Assembly (NCBI GenBank): GCA_910588295.1
Contig: CAJUQO010000045.1
Coordinates: 1-27,491 of the forward strand
Source: an uncultured Lachnospiraceae bacterium
GTDB lineage: Bacteria; Bacillota; Clostridia; Lachnospirales; Lachnospiraceae
Length of the DNA stretch: 27,491 bases
Reading direction: 5' to 3'
Below the pieces are notes generated by a model that saw nothing but the letters and a program-made list of their open reading frames with translations, did no database searches and was not told where the DNA came from. Made by a program: the position numbers and the translations under genes. Shown piece by piece: positions 14,814 through 22,950 of the stretch (positions within the stretch are counted from its first letter, which is position 1; every line of letters begins with the position of its first letter).

Positions 14814-15884
14814 TTAAAGCTTTTGTTTCCGGATCAACATAAAAATGACGATCGGCGCCCCAAAAATCGAAGTTACCGTACTGATCCTCAATTCCGTCGG
14901 CGCAAAAGCCATACGGGCGATCAGGTCGCAGAGCATACAGAATACCGCTCCCCCCATAAAAGCCGCCGGGATCACCGCCAGGGGCCTGGCCGTATGCAGC
15001 GCGCGTTTAACCAGAAACGGAACAGCGATTCCCACAAAAGAAATCGGCCCGGCAAACGCCGTTACCGTCGCCGACAAAATGCTGGAGAGCAGGATCAGCC
15101 ATACGCGGAAACATTTTACATTCACCCCCATGCTCTGGGCATAGGCCTCTCCCAGCTGGAAAGCCCCGATCGGTTTCGACAGGGAAAACACCAGTACCAC
15201 GCTAATACCAACCACGAGGAACGCCACCTGCACATTGCTCCAGTTCATACCGGAAAAGCTTCCCATGGACCAGCTGTGCAGATTGACAATATTGGAATCG
15301 TCCGCAAAAGTAATGACAAAATCCGTGACGGCCGAACAGATATAACCCACCATGATACCGGCCACCAGAAGGCCCGCCATATTTTTTACATATCTGGAAC
15401 AGGCAAGAATGAATCCCGTCACGATCAGGGAACCGAAAAACGCGGCCACAATCAATCCGTAGGAGGACACACTCCCATACTTTCCGATGACCACAATCAT
15501 CACCAGGGCGACGATCATTTTCGCACCGGATGAAATACCCAGGACGAAAGGCCCCGCGATGGGATTCTCAAAAAATGTCTGCAAAAGAAACCCAGACAGG
15601 GAGAGGGCGCCGCCCAGTATGGCCGCCATAAGTATGCGGGGGAGCCTGATCTTCCACACAATGTTGATCTCATCCTTCGTCCCCTCTTGAAAGAAGATAA
15701 TCCGCAGTATATTCGGCAGGGAAATATCCACATTCCCCGTATTGATATTCCATACGGTAATCAGGACAAACGCCAGTATCAAAATGAGAAAAACCAGGCC
15801 GTATCTGGCTCTTCTGCGGAGATTAGCGCCATGATATCCGTTCACTGTCTGCTCCTGTTTCATCATTCGCACCCTGTCTTTCAT
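14814..15884 (-). CDS. FecCD/BtuC-type ABC permease
   Basis: The 356-residue product has a short cytoplasmic N-terminus and then about nine or ten membrane segments. It carries FecCD-family signatures: RLPRILMAAILGGALSLSGF (about 80-99), then NPIAGPFVLGISSGA, and near the C-terminus GPISFVGIAVPFLVKRALH. This family imports cobalamin, heme and ferric siderophores as a homodimer. The ATG overlaps the stop codon of the binding-protein gene (ATGA), so the two are translationally coupled. Cobalamin-riboswitch control favours a corrinoid substrate, but the fold alone does not discriminate. Confidence 0.92.
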   Translation of the reverse strand: MKDRVRMMKQEQTVNGYHGANLRRRARYGLVFLILILAFVLITVWNINTGNVDISLPNILRIIFFQEGTKDEINIVWKIRLPRILMAAILGGALSLSGFLLQTFFENPIAGPFVLGISSGAKMIVALVMIVVIGKYGSVSSYGLIVAAFFGSLIVTGFILACSRYVKNMAGLLVAGIMVGYICSAVTDFVITFADDSNIVNLHSWSMGSFSGMNWSNVQVAFLVVGISVVLVFSLSKPIGAFQLGEAYAQSMGVNVKCFRVWLILLSSILSATVTAFAGPISFVGIAVPFLVKRALHTARPLAVIPAAFMGGAVFCMLCDLIARMAFAPTELRISTVTSIFGAPIVIFMLIRKQKL

Positions 15885-17071
15885 TTTATTTTCTGCAGAA
15901 AGGTCAGCCCGTCCTCATCGCCGCCTGTCAATATAGCGTGAAAATCCCGGATCAGCTGCGCCACCTTATCCGTGGACTGATAAAGGCCCGCGTCCACCTG
16001 CCACAGGTTTCCTTCCTGAAACGCTTTAAAATCCGAAAACAGTTCACTTTTTTCCAGAAGCGCTTTTTTTCCGTCCACACCGCCCGTAATGATCCCGTTA
16101 TAAACCAGATAATCCGCGTTAACCGCTTTGTCGTAAAACTCTTCCATGGTAATATTGACCGTGGCCCCGCCCGCGTCAATGCCGCCCACATCCTGAAACA
16201 CATAGGTGCCGCCCGCGTCGCCGATCATTGCCGCAATATAGTCGTCGGGCCGCCTGACCACGCAGGAGCCGTCCGTGGAAATGGAGAAATAGGCGATAGT
16301 TTTTCCTGTATCTTCATATCCTTCCATCTCGGAAACAACTTCCTTCTGCTCCCCGAATTTCTCAAAAGCCTGGTCTTCTTCCCCAAAAAGAGCGCCATAT
16401 GCCTTGATCCATTCCGTGCGCCCCAGGCCGGTGGACTCATAGCTGGAACGGTCCATGAACACGGGAATATCCACATCTTCCAGCATTTCCTGGACCTCCG
16501 GGGAATGCTGGATCATCGTGGATTCAATGGCCAGTTCGCATCCGTTCCCCACCAGCAATTCATAGTTGGGTTCCGAATATCTTCCTGCGAATATCATACG
16601 TCCTGATTCCAGCGCTTCGATGGGCGCCTGGATATTCCACCCGGCCGTGTCTGTCCCCGTCATCGTGATATGGTCTATACACCCGATCGCGTCGATCAGG
16701 GACATGGCTGAGGTGGCCGCCAGATATACATGGTCAAACGGCTCTGTCAAAATCTTGAACTGCTCCTCCGCGCCCCCGGGAACCGGCGCCCCTTCCGGCA
16801 CCAGCAGATATTCACTGCTCTGCGGCACATCGATCACTTTGTAACCGCCGCTGTAATAATACACGTCAAAACACTCCGCATAATCCAGTTCCATCTTCCC
16901 CAGGCATTCGCTGCCGTTCACTTCCGGCGCATCGCCGGTGTCCGCCGTCAGCCAGGACGGAGTTCCGGCGGATTTCCCTGGTTCCACTGATTTCACCGCA
17001 TCCGCCCCCGCCATCACGCTATGTACCAGGAGCAGCAAAATCACCACATCCGCGCCTAATTTCCCTATCAT
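15881..17071 (-). CDS. ABC substrate-binding protein, BtuF/FepB-like, without a lipobox
   Basis: The 396-residue product matches the TroA/BtuF-like helical-backbone binding proteins of gut Clostridia. The N-lobe spans about 57-205 (with VYLAATSAMSLIDAIG and IFAGRYSEPNYELL), the connecting helix about 215-240 (GRTEWIKAYGALFG), and the C-lobe about 255-390. An N-terminal hydrophobic segment (about 7-24) would export it or act as an uncleaved anchor, but there is no Cys in a lipobox, unusual for a Gram-positive binding protein. The start at 17071 is chosen because AGAGGG lies six bases upstream; an ATG two codons earlier touches that site. It follows the 1196-residue surface protein gene by 17 bases. 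That neighbour ends in a copy of this protein's N-lobe. Confidence 0.88.
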   Translation of the reverse strand: MIGKLGADVVILLLLVHSVMAGADAVKSVEPGKSAGTPSWLTADTGDAPEVNGSECLGKMELDYAECFDVYYYSGGYKVIDVPQSSEYLLVPEGAPVPGGAEEQFKILTEPFDHVYLAATSAMSLIDAIGCIDHITMTGTDTAGWNIQAPIEALESGRMIFAGRYSEPNYELLVGNGCELAIESTMIQHSPEVQEMLEDVDIPVFMDRSSYESTGLGRTEWIKAYGALFGEEDQAFEKFGEQKEVVSEMEGYEDTGKTIAYFSISTDGSCVVRRPDDYIAAMIGDAGGTYVFQDVGGIDAGGATVNITMEEFYDKAVNADYLVYNGIITGGVDGKKALLEKSELFSDFKAFQEGNLWQVDAGLYQSTDKVAQLIRDFHAILTGGDEDGLTFLQKIK

Positions 17072-17088
17072 TTGCATCCCTCTTCTTT

Positions 17089-20000
17089 CTACCTGTTTTC
17101 CCCTGGGCAAACAGCCTCATAGGCATCCTGCGCCCGATCCCGGCAATGAAACAGGATGCCGTACACTTTATACCACTCGGCTTTTGCCTCCTCGCTCTTT
17201 TCCTCGCCGCTGCAGTCCAGAAACATAGCCGCCCCCATCTGATAGGACCGCTGGGCCAATCTGACAAACTGTTCCATATCGCCGTCCAGGGTCTCTTCAT
17301 GATCCGGCAGGATATCCGCCGTCTCGATCATCAGATCCGTCCCATGCAGCAGCATGGTACGAAATTCCCAATCGTCATATCTGCCGCCCCATGAAATATG
17401 GCTTTCTTCCTCTTCCGGCAGTTCCATAGCCCGGACAATATCGCCATAGCCTTTCTTTTCCAGCTCTTCCTTTTCTATTCCCACAGAATCAATGCGATCC
17501 GCCAGGGAAAGCCCGCCAAGCATTTCCAGCGCGCTTTCGGAAGAAACATACACCTGCTCCAGCGGCTGGCTGATCAGGATAACCTCCTTTTCCAGGCCCG
17601 CGGGCGCCTCTTCCCCCTCCGGGATCACCAAATATTTTATGATCTGGCTGGCGTACAGTGACGCCGCCTGGGCGCTGACACTGTCCTCCGCCCCCGACGC
17701 GGACAGGGATCCCTCTTCCTCCGGAATTTCCGTTTCCACACCGGCATCCGCCTCCGTGCTCTCCTGCCCGGTCTGTTCTTCGGCCGTATCCTTCCGTTTT
17801 TTCAAATATTCCCTGTACGCTTCCGTATCCCGGAACGCATCTCCCTTAGCCGTATCTACCTCAATCAGATAATATCCGTTTTCATATTCAAATACTTTCA
17901 ATTTTTCGGAGTGCCGGAATTCCAGCGCTTTGCCTCCCTGCAGTCCCATAATCGCCGGCGCCGTCTCATCCAGCCGGGTTGTATTTTCGCTTACATCCTG
18001 CCCTTGCCCCGACCCGGGCTCCGTAATACCGATAAATATGGTGTATTCCACCCAATGGGGCGCGGACATGGAAACCGTTCTCCCTACGATAGTATTATTC
18101 TTATTTAACCGCACCGGGATCGTAAATGTATTGTTTCCGGAATATACCTTTCCATTGGCCCGTACCGAGTCATAATGGCAGGCGCCTCCCTGTTTGGCGC
18201 TTCTGGAAAAAGTAATGTCCGCATAGGCCCTGCCGCTCTTTACTTCCACCCTTTTACAGCCGACAACAACTCTTCCGCTCCCGCCGGAAAAAGTGAATCT
18301 GAACTGGCCGGAACCATATATACCGTCTGCCAGGGTAGTCGAATTATCCACTGCCCCTGGCATTGTAGACGAATTGGCATTCAGCCTCGAAGGGTCGATC
18401 TCATCCGACTGGCCTTTACCGTCGCCGCCATCGCCCTGGAAGCCATCATTTCCCTTATCTTGGCTGTCCTTTCCCCATGGCCTGATCGTAACGCTTCCCT
18501 TTTTCTGATTGACTGTCACCTCAAAGCACGTCCACTTTTTCGTGGACGGCGCATAGACAGACAAAGCAAAAGGCGTGCCGATCCGGGAGGCAATATTCGC
18601 CTCGTTCCCTGTGCCGACGATCTGTTCTACAGTAAAGGAAATCCTGTTTTTCCTGATCGAAAATATATCCGCGCCTTTCTTCTTCGCGCTCCCCGCCGTC
18701 CCCAGGAAAGCCTTGCTGTAATCGGATCCACGCAGCTTTATCGCCAGAGAAACTTTATAATTATTAGAGCGGGGGCCCCCCACCGTGGTGAGAGACGCCG
18801 AGGACACCGGGAGATTTTTAGCGCTGTTTTTTACAGTCAGGGACTGCGTCCCTTTATAATCGTCCACCACCATGCTCTTGTTCTCTGTGTTAATGGAAAA
18901 CTGACGCGGATACCACCAGTATCCGTCTTTTTTATGGCCATGGGACAGAGACTGCACCTGCAGATAAGAAATGTCGGCCGAAACCGGAATGGCAAACTGC
19001 CATTTGCCGGACGCCTTCTCTTTCTTACTTTTTCCGTTTATGTCCACATAGGAAAGAAGAGCGTTATCCGACCGTTTCTTTCCCTTGATCCACTGACTGC
19101 TGTCAGAGCCGGTCGCCACAGCCTGACGGTAGGTTCCCACAAACAGTTCGCGATACCCATCGCCCCCCAGCGTGATATACAGGGTCGTCTTTCCTTTTTT
19201 CGTTATCAAATACGCATCGGTGACTTTAAACATGGCCGTTTTATTGGTCACGCTTAAGTCGGTCCTGCCATCCACTGCTTTTTCGCTGACCTCCACCGTA
19301 CAGGCCGCGCTGAACTCTCCCGCCCTGGCCGTAACCACTGCCCGGCCGGCCGCAAGAGCCGAAATTTCCCCTGTATCCGGATCCACGGAAACCACTTCGG
19401 GATCCGAACTGCTCCAGATAATTCCCCCTTTGTAGGTGGTATTTTCCGGTTCCAAGATAACGGCCAGAGGTTCGTGTATCTCCCTGGCAAACATGGAAAT
19501 CCTCTCTTCGGAAAGAGAAATACCCGTCAGCGGAACCTCCTGGCCGTTCTGATCACCCGTCCCGCTTCCCGTTCCCTCATCTATGCGTGTAGTAATAGAA
19601 AAAGCGATCTCCCCATTCATGGATGTAGAAAAAGCGGCAATATAGAAAGTACTGTTCAGGTCAATGGGCACTCCGGCAAATTCACTGTTCCCTGAAATAT
19701 TCGTCTTCTTATATGTCTTTCCGTTCGTCCGGATATATGTATAGGAATCGCTCTCAACAGTTATCACACCCGTAGCCTGGCCGTTAGCATCGACCGCAAC
19801 ACTTTTTACCGACCAGGGCCTTTGCCTGCTGGATGAGCTCTTGCCCTTGCTGTATTCCGAAAAGAGCGCCGGATCCGTACTGCCATCGTAAATTCCTTCC
19901 GGCAGCGAGGTAGAAGCATTTGCCGGTTTCAGAACCTGTAATCCCCAGTAGGCGCTCTCCAGATCGCGTCCGTAGGACTGTCCGCTTTTCGATCCCATCT

Positions 20001-20679
20001 CGCTGTCTAGTTTATCCCTGTCTTCCGCGCCCAATGCGTGATACGCATCCCAGGCCGCCTGTATCTTTCCGGCATCGGAAGCCTTTACATTTTCCAGGAT
20101 GGGGAGATCCGCGATCATCTTCTTTACTTCTTCCAGCCTGGATGCTTTTACGGATATCTCCGGCTCTTCCGATGCCGCCGCTTTTGCGGCTGTTTTTACT
20201 GTCTTTTTCCCCGGCCGTTTTTCCTCCGCATCATTTCCCCCGGCCGGCCCTGCCTCCGCATCGCTTCCCCCAGTTGGCTCTGCCTCCACCCGGGAGGCCG
20301 CATTCCGGGCAGGCCGCCCATCCTCTTTTTCTGAGCCGGCCACGCCTGCCCCGGCCGGTTCTTCTTTTTCTATTTCGTCCCCGGCATTTTTTTCCGGCTG
20401 TCCTTCCGGGCTCTCCTCAGGCTGAACCTCCGATTCTTTTTCTGCCTGGCTTTCCGGCCCCTTCTCACGCCGGGCGCCCTCTTCTTCGTCCTCCTGCCTG
20501 TTTCCGGAATAAGCCGGAGCCTCATCCCCGGTGTCGGAAGCTCCTTCTGTCCCCGTTCCCGGTTTCTCCCCGCTTTTTTCAACCACCGTTTCCGGTTCTT
20601 CTGAATATACGTTCATACACGGGCTTACCGACAGCACAGCCGCAAGGAGTATCGCCGTCAGTCTTCTTACTTTTTTCAT
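17089..20679 (-). CDS. Large secreted surface protein: acidic spacer, NEAT-like modules, Ig domain, half binding-protein domain
   Basis: The 1196-residue product has a Sec signal peptide (1-26). A Glu/Pro/Gly-rich disordered spacer (27-172) probably crosses the cell wall. Then come a helical module (175-251), module A (258-366), a Big_2 Ig domain (385-465), modules B1 (476-606) and B2 (612-735), a Gly/Asp linker, and another NEAT-like module C (780-890, with LADGIYGS and ANGKVYSG). Residues 919-1190 align with the N-lobe and connecting helix of the neighbouring binding protein (YLVIPEGEEAP against YLLVPEGAPVP; AEWYKVYGILF against TEWIKAYGALF), interrupted by an acidic insert (about 945-1014) and lacking the C-lobe. 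The start at 20679 follows GGAGGGAAGAGG; longer readings enter the riboswitch. It is the first gene of the cobalamin-riboswitch operon. Corrinoid capture is inferred; heme is the alternative. Confidence 0.85.
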   Translation of the reverse strand: MKKVRRLTAILLAAVLSVSPCMNVYSEEPETVVEKSGEKPGTGTEGASDTGDEAPAYSGNRQEDEEEGARREKGPESQAEKESEVQPEESPEGQPEKNAGDEIEKEEPAGAGVAGSEKEDGRPARNAASRVEAEPTGGSDAEAGPAGGNDAEEKRPGKKTVKTAAKAAASEEPEISVKASRLEEVKKMIADLPILENVKASDAGKIQAAWDAYHALGAEDRDKLDSEMGSKSGQSYGRDLESAYWGLQVLKPANASTSLPEGIYDGSTDPALFSEYSKGKSSSSRQRPWSVKSVAVDANGQATGVITVESDSYTYIRTNGKTYKKTNISGNSEFAGVPIDLNSTFYIAAFSTSMNGEIAFSITTRIDEGTGSGTGDQNGQEVPLTGISLSEERISMFAREIHEPLAVILEPENTTYKGGIIWSSSDPEVVSVDPDTGEISALAAGRAVVTARAGEFSAACTVEVSEKAVDGRTDLSVTNKTAMFKVTDAYLITKKGKTTLYITLGGDGYRELFVGTYRQAVATGSDSSQWIKGKKRSDNALLSYVDINGKSKKEKASGKWQFAIPVSADISYLQVQSLSHGHKKDGYWWYPRQFSINTENKSMVVDDYKGTQSLTVKNSAKNLPVSSASLTTVGGPRSNNYKVSLAIKLRGSDYSKAFLGTAGSAKKKGADIFSIRKNRISFTVEQIVGTGNEANIASRIGTPFALSVYAPSTKKWTCFEVTVNQKKGSVTIRPWGKDSQDKGNDGFQGDGGDGKGQSDEIDPSRLNANSSTMPGAVDNSTTLADGIYGSGQFRFTFSGGSGRVVVGCKRVEVKSGRAYADITFSRSAKQGGACHYDSVRANGKVYSGNNTFTIPVRLNKNNTIVGRTVSMSAPHWVEYTIFIGITEPGSGQGQDVSENTTRLDETAPAIMGLQGGKALEFRHSEKLKVFEYENGYYLIEVDTAKGDAFRDTEAYREYLKKRKDTAEEQTGQESTEADAGVETEIPEEEGSLSASGAEDSVSAQAASLYASQIIKYLVIPEGEEAPAGLEKEVILISQPLEQVYVSSESALEMLGGLSLADRIDSVGIEKEELEKKGYGDIVRAMELPEEEESHISWGGRYDDWEFRTMLLHGTDLMIETADILPDHEETLDGDMEQFVRLAQRSYQMGAAMFLDCSGEEKSEEAKAEWYKVYGILFHCRDRAQDAYEAVCPGENR

Positions 20680-20707
20680 ATTCCTCTTCCCTCCTGCAAT
20701 ATCAAAT

Positions 20708-20752
20708 AAAAAAAGATATCTGAAATGGCATATACTGCTGCCATCAGATACC
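20708..20752 (-). terminator. Intrinsic terminator in the riboswitch expression platform
   Basis: On the minus strand the stem is GGTATCTGA with TCAGATATC (one G-U pair), extended by TGGCA with TGCCA, and followed by seven T residues. It lies between the cobalamin aptamer and the ribosome binding site of the 1196-residue protein gene. Termination when ligand is bound is the expected mode. Confidence 0.85.
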
Positions 20753-20889
20753 TTGGCGAAAATAAAATGAACAGACTTCCCCTCCGGGAGGTGATATCCA
20801 TTTACGTATTCTATCTGTCTTGTTTGAAAACAGAGCTTTCGTCGGAAGCTGATTTCCGGTACAGCAATATGAATCATATATCACGATAT

Positions 20890-21047
20890 ACCGCTTCCAG
20901 CAGGTTTCCTGACTTACAGCTCCGCGCATCTTTTCCCTTCTCACGCCTGCGCGCAATGGTTATAAAAAGATACTCGCTGATCACAGTGACCGGATCGTCC
21001 GGGACTCTCACCCGCTTCCCTTTTATCTTTCAGTTATACCTATAACT
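20890..21047 (-). promoter_or_regulatory. Cobalamin riboswitch aptamer
   Basis: Read on the minus strand, the conserved 5' part AAAGGGAAGCGGGTGAGAGT (with CCC following) is at about 21024-21001, then CGATCCGGTCACTGTGAT at about 20997-20980. The B12 box region GTAAGTCAGGAAACCTGC is at about 20918-20901. These three blocks in this order and spacing are the cobalamin riboswitch signature. It sits between a consensus promoter (21069-21097) and an intrinsic terminator (20708-20752), in the orientation of the operon for surface proteins and a BtuFCD-like importer. High adenosyl- or other cobalamin should shut the operon off. This is the main content of the gene-free stretch 20680-21271. Confidence 0.92.
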
Positions 21048-21068
21048 AAAAGCACTGGAACCAATAAC

Positions 21069-21097
21069 AAAATAACATACCAGATATATCTTGTCAA
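21069..21097 (-). promoter_or_regulatory. Promoter of the cobalamin-riboswitch operon
   Basis: On the minus strand a perfect TTGACA (21092-21097) and TATTTT (21069-21074) are separated by 17 bases. The predicted start near 21061 is immediately before the riboswitch aptamer. Confidence 0.75.
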
Positions 21098-21271
21098 GTA
21101 TTGCTCACCTTTTAATCGTTAATCAGCAAATCTTTTAATCAAATTATTTTTATAATGTTATGTGGCCTAATAGAAGCCCCCTTCTTTTTTGTCCGCCGAA
21201 AAAAAGAGGACTACATTAAGAACACTTTCCCCGTATTATGACTGGCCGATTTTATTACAGAAGAATGTTTA

Positions 21272-22084
21272 TTATTCAACACGCCCTAACACCGAATCCA
21301 GCAGCTCCCGGGTATAGGCCTGTGTACTGTTACGAAGGATCTCCTCCGTCGTCCCGGCCTCCACGATCCCGCCGCGGTACATAACTGCCACATGGTCGCA
21401 GATAGTACTGACCAGGGCCAGGTCGTGGGATATGAACAGCATCGTCAGGCCCGTTTCCCGGCGGATCCTGTCCAGGATCTCCATCACCTGGGCCTGGACG
21501 GACACATCCAGGGCGCTGGTAGCCTCGTCGCAGATCAGCAGCGCCGGCCGGATCATCAGGGCCCGGGCAATGGCCGCCCGCTGGCACTCCCCGCCGCTCA
21601 GCTCACGGGGGCGCTTATGCAGGTATTCCGCTTTAAGCCCCACCTGCTCCATCCGGCGGCGCGCCTCTTCCTCCCGCCTCTGCTTTGGCCATTTGGTATA
21701 ATAACGCACGGCCTCCTCCAGCCCCTGGCCTATGGTCATAGCCGGGTTAAAGGACAGGCGGGGGTTCTGGAACACCATCTGGATGCGGCTGCCATACATC
21801 TTCCTCCTGGCCGGCGGCAGCTTCCCCAGCAGATCCTCGTATTCCGGTGCGGACGTCCCCACGGACGCATCCAGGTTTTTCATCCGGATCTTTCCGCCGT
21901 CCGCTTTTTCCAGTCCCGCGATCAGGTTCGCCACCGTGCTTTTCCCGCTGCCGCTCTCACCGATCAGCCCCAGGCAGGTTCCTTTTTCAATGGTAAAGCT
22001 GACGTCCTTTACCGCCTCTATGCTTTGTTTTCCTTTATAATAGCGTTTTTGTAAATTCTCCGCCTTAAGCAATAATTCGCCCAT
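21272..22084 (-). CDS. ABC transporter ATPase, OppF/DppF/NikE type
   Basis: The 270-residue product is the second ATPase of a dipeptide/nickel-class importer. Walker A is GESGSGKST (42-50), the signature is LSGGECQRAAIARAL, Walker B is ALLICDEATSALD, and the H-loop is FISHDLALV. It has the RSIQMVFQNP-like stretch RIQMVFQNPRLSFNPAMTIG typical of OppF. The start at 22084 is supported by GGAGAG at normal spacing; it lies one base after the stop of the preceding ATPase gene. It is the last gene of the operon. The substrate is unknown: peptides, nickel or a metal-opine complex are possible. Confidence 0.92.
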   Translation of the reverse strand: MGELLLKAENLQKRYYKGKQSIEAVKDVSFTIEKGTCLGLIGESGSGKSTVANLIAGLEKADGGKIRMKNLDASVGTSAPEYEDLLGKLPPARRKMYGSRIQMVFQNPRLSFNPAMTIGQGLEEAVRYYTKWPKQRREEEARRRMEQVGLKAEYLHKRPRELSGGECQRAAIARALMIRPALLICDEATSALDVSVQAQVMEILDRIRRETGLTMLFISHDLALVSTICDHVAVMYRGGIVEAGTTEEILRNSTQAYTRELLDSVLGRVE

Positions 22085-22085
22085 A

Positions 22086-22949
22086 CTATCTCTCCACCCA
22101 GACCCAGTGCGTATCCGAAAGCCATTCCCTCTCCCCATCCCCCATGCCGCCCCCGGCATAGGGCGTATGCCCTGTAAAGCTGCCGCCCATTTTCGGGATG
22201 GCCTGCAGCAGCGCTTTCGTATAGGCGTGGGCGCTATGGGACAGGATCTCGTCCCGGGCGCCCCATTCCACCATCCTGCCGCCGTACATCACGCCGATAA
22301 AATCCGCCATGTGGGCGACCACACCCATATTGTGGGTCACCAGCAAAATAGAGGTTCCCGCTGCGTCCCGCAGTTCAAGCAGCGTCTGTACTGTATGAGC
22401 TTGCACCGTGACGTCCAGGGCGCTGGTGGGCTCATCAGCCAGCAGGAGGCGGGGATTGCAGGCCATCCCCAGCGCAATCGCCGCCCGCTGGCACATGCCG
22501 CCGCTCAGCTCAAAGGGGTAGGATTCCATGACCCTTGCCGGGTCGTCAAAATGCAGGCGTCCCAAAAGCTCCAGCCCCTGTTCCCACGCTTCTTTTTTTG
22601 TTATTTTCCGGTGGACGCGCAGCGTTTCATAAAACTGGCGCCCCACCGTCTCAATCGGGTCAAAGGAGCTTTCCGGCTGCTGGAAAATCATCGCCATCCT
22701 GCTTCCCCGTATCCGGGCCATCTCTTTTTCGCTTTTCCCGATGAGCGGTTCCCCGTCCAATAGAATTTCACCGGATGTGATATGGCCGCCCTTCTCCAAC
22801 AGCCCGATCACGCCCCGCACCAGGGTGCTTTTCCCGGAGCCGCTCTCCCCGACGATCCCCACAATCTGGCTTTTCCCCACAGCCAGGGAAAGTTCCCTGA
22901 CTGCGGGGACGGAGCCATAGGCAATATTCACTTCTTTTACTTCCAGCAT
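22086..22949 (-). CDS. ABC transporter ATPase, OppD/DppD/NikD type
   Basis: The 287-residue product carries Walker A GESGSGKST (34-42), a signature LSGGMCQRAAIALGM, Walker B LLLADEPTSALD and H-loop VTHNMGVVAHM. The stretch MAMIFQQPESSFDPIETVG is typical of OppD-like ATPases. The C-terminus is shorter than in classical OppD and lacks an obvious cysteine-rich motif. The ATG at 22949 is just past the stop of the binding-protein gene, with GGAAGGA close upstream, so translation is probably coupled. It pairs with the next gene to form a heterodimeric ATPase. Confidence 0.92.
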   Translation of the reverse strand: MLEVKEVNIAYGSVPAVRELSLAVGKSQIVGIVGESGSGKSTLVRGVIGLLEKGGHITSGEILLDGEPLIGKSEKEMARIRGSRMAMIFQQPESSFDPIETVGRQFYETLRVHRKITKKEAWEQGLELLGRLHFDDPARVMESYPFELSGGMCQRAAIALGMACNPRLLLADEPTSALDVTVQAHTVQTLLELRDAAGTSILLVTHNMGVVAHMADFIGVMYGGRMVEWGARDEILSHSAHAYTKALLQAIPKMGGSFTGHTPYAGGGMGDGEREWLSDTHWVWVER

Positions 22950-22950
22950 A

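Noticed and set aside
18175..19257. A 360-codon open frame on the plus strand
   Set aside because: It is antisense to the 1196-residue surface protein, whose module homology to the 794-residue protein proves the minus-strand frame.
20680..20877. N-terminal extension of the large surface protein into the leader
   Set aside because: The extra codons run back through the terminator toward the riboswitch aptamer, and a clear signal peptide with its own ribosome binding site starts at 20679.
21170..21215. An A/T-rich hairpin with CTTCTTTTTT and AAAAAAAGAGG arms after the minus-strand importer operon
   Set aside because: The stem is almost all A-T pairs and no clear T-tract follows; it may be a weak terminator but the support is poor.
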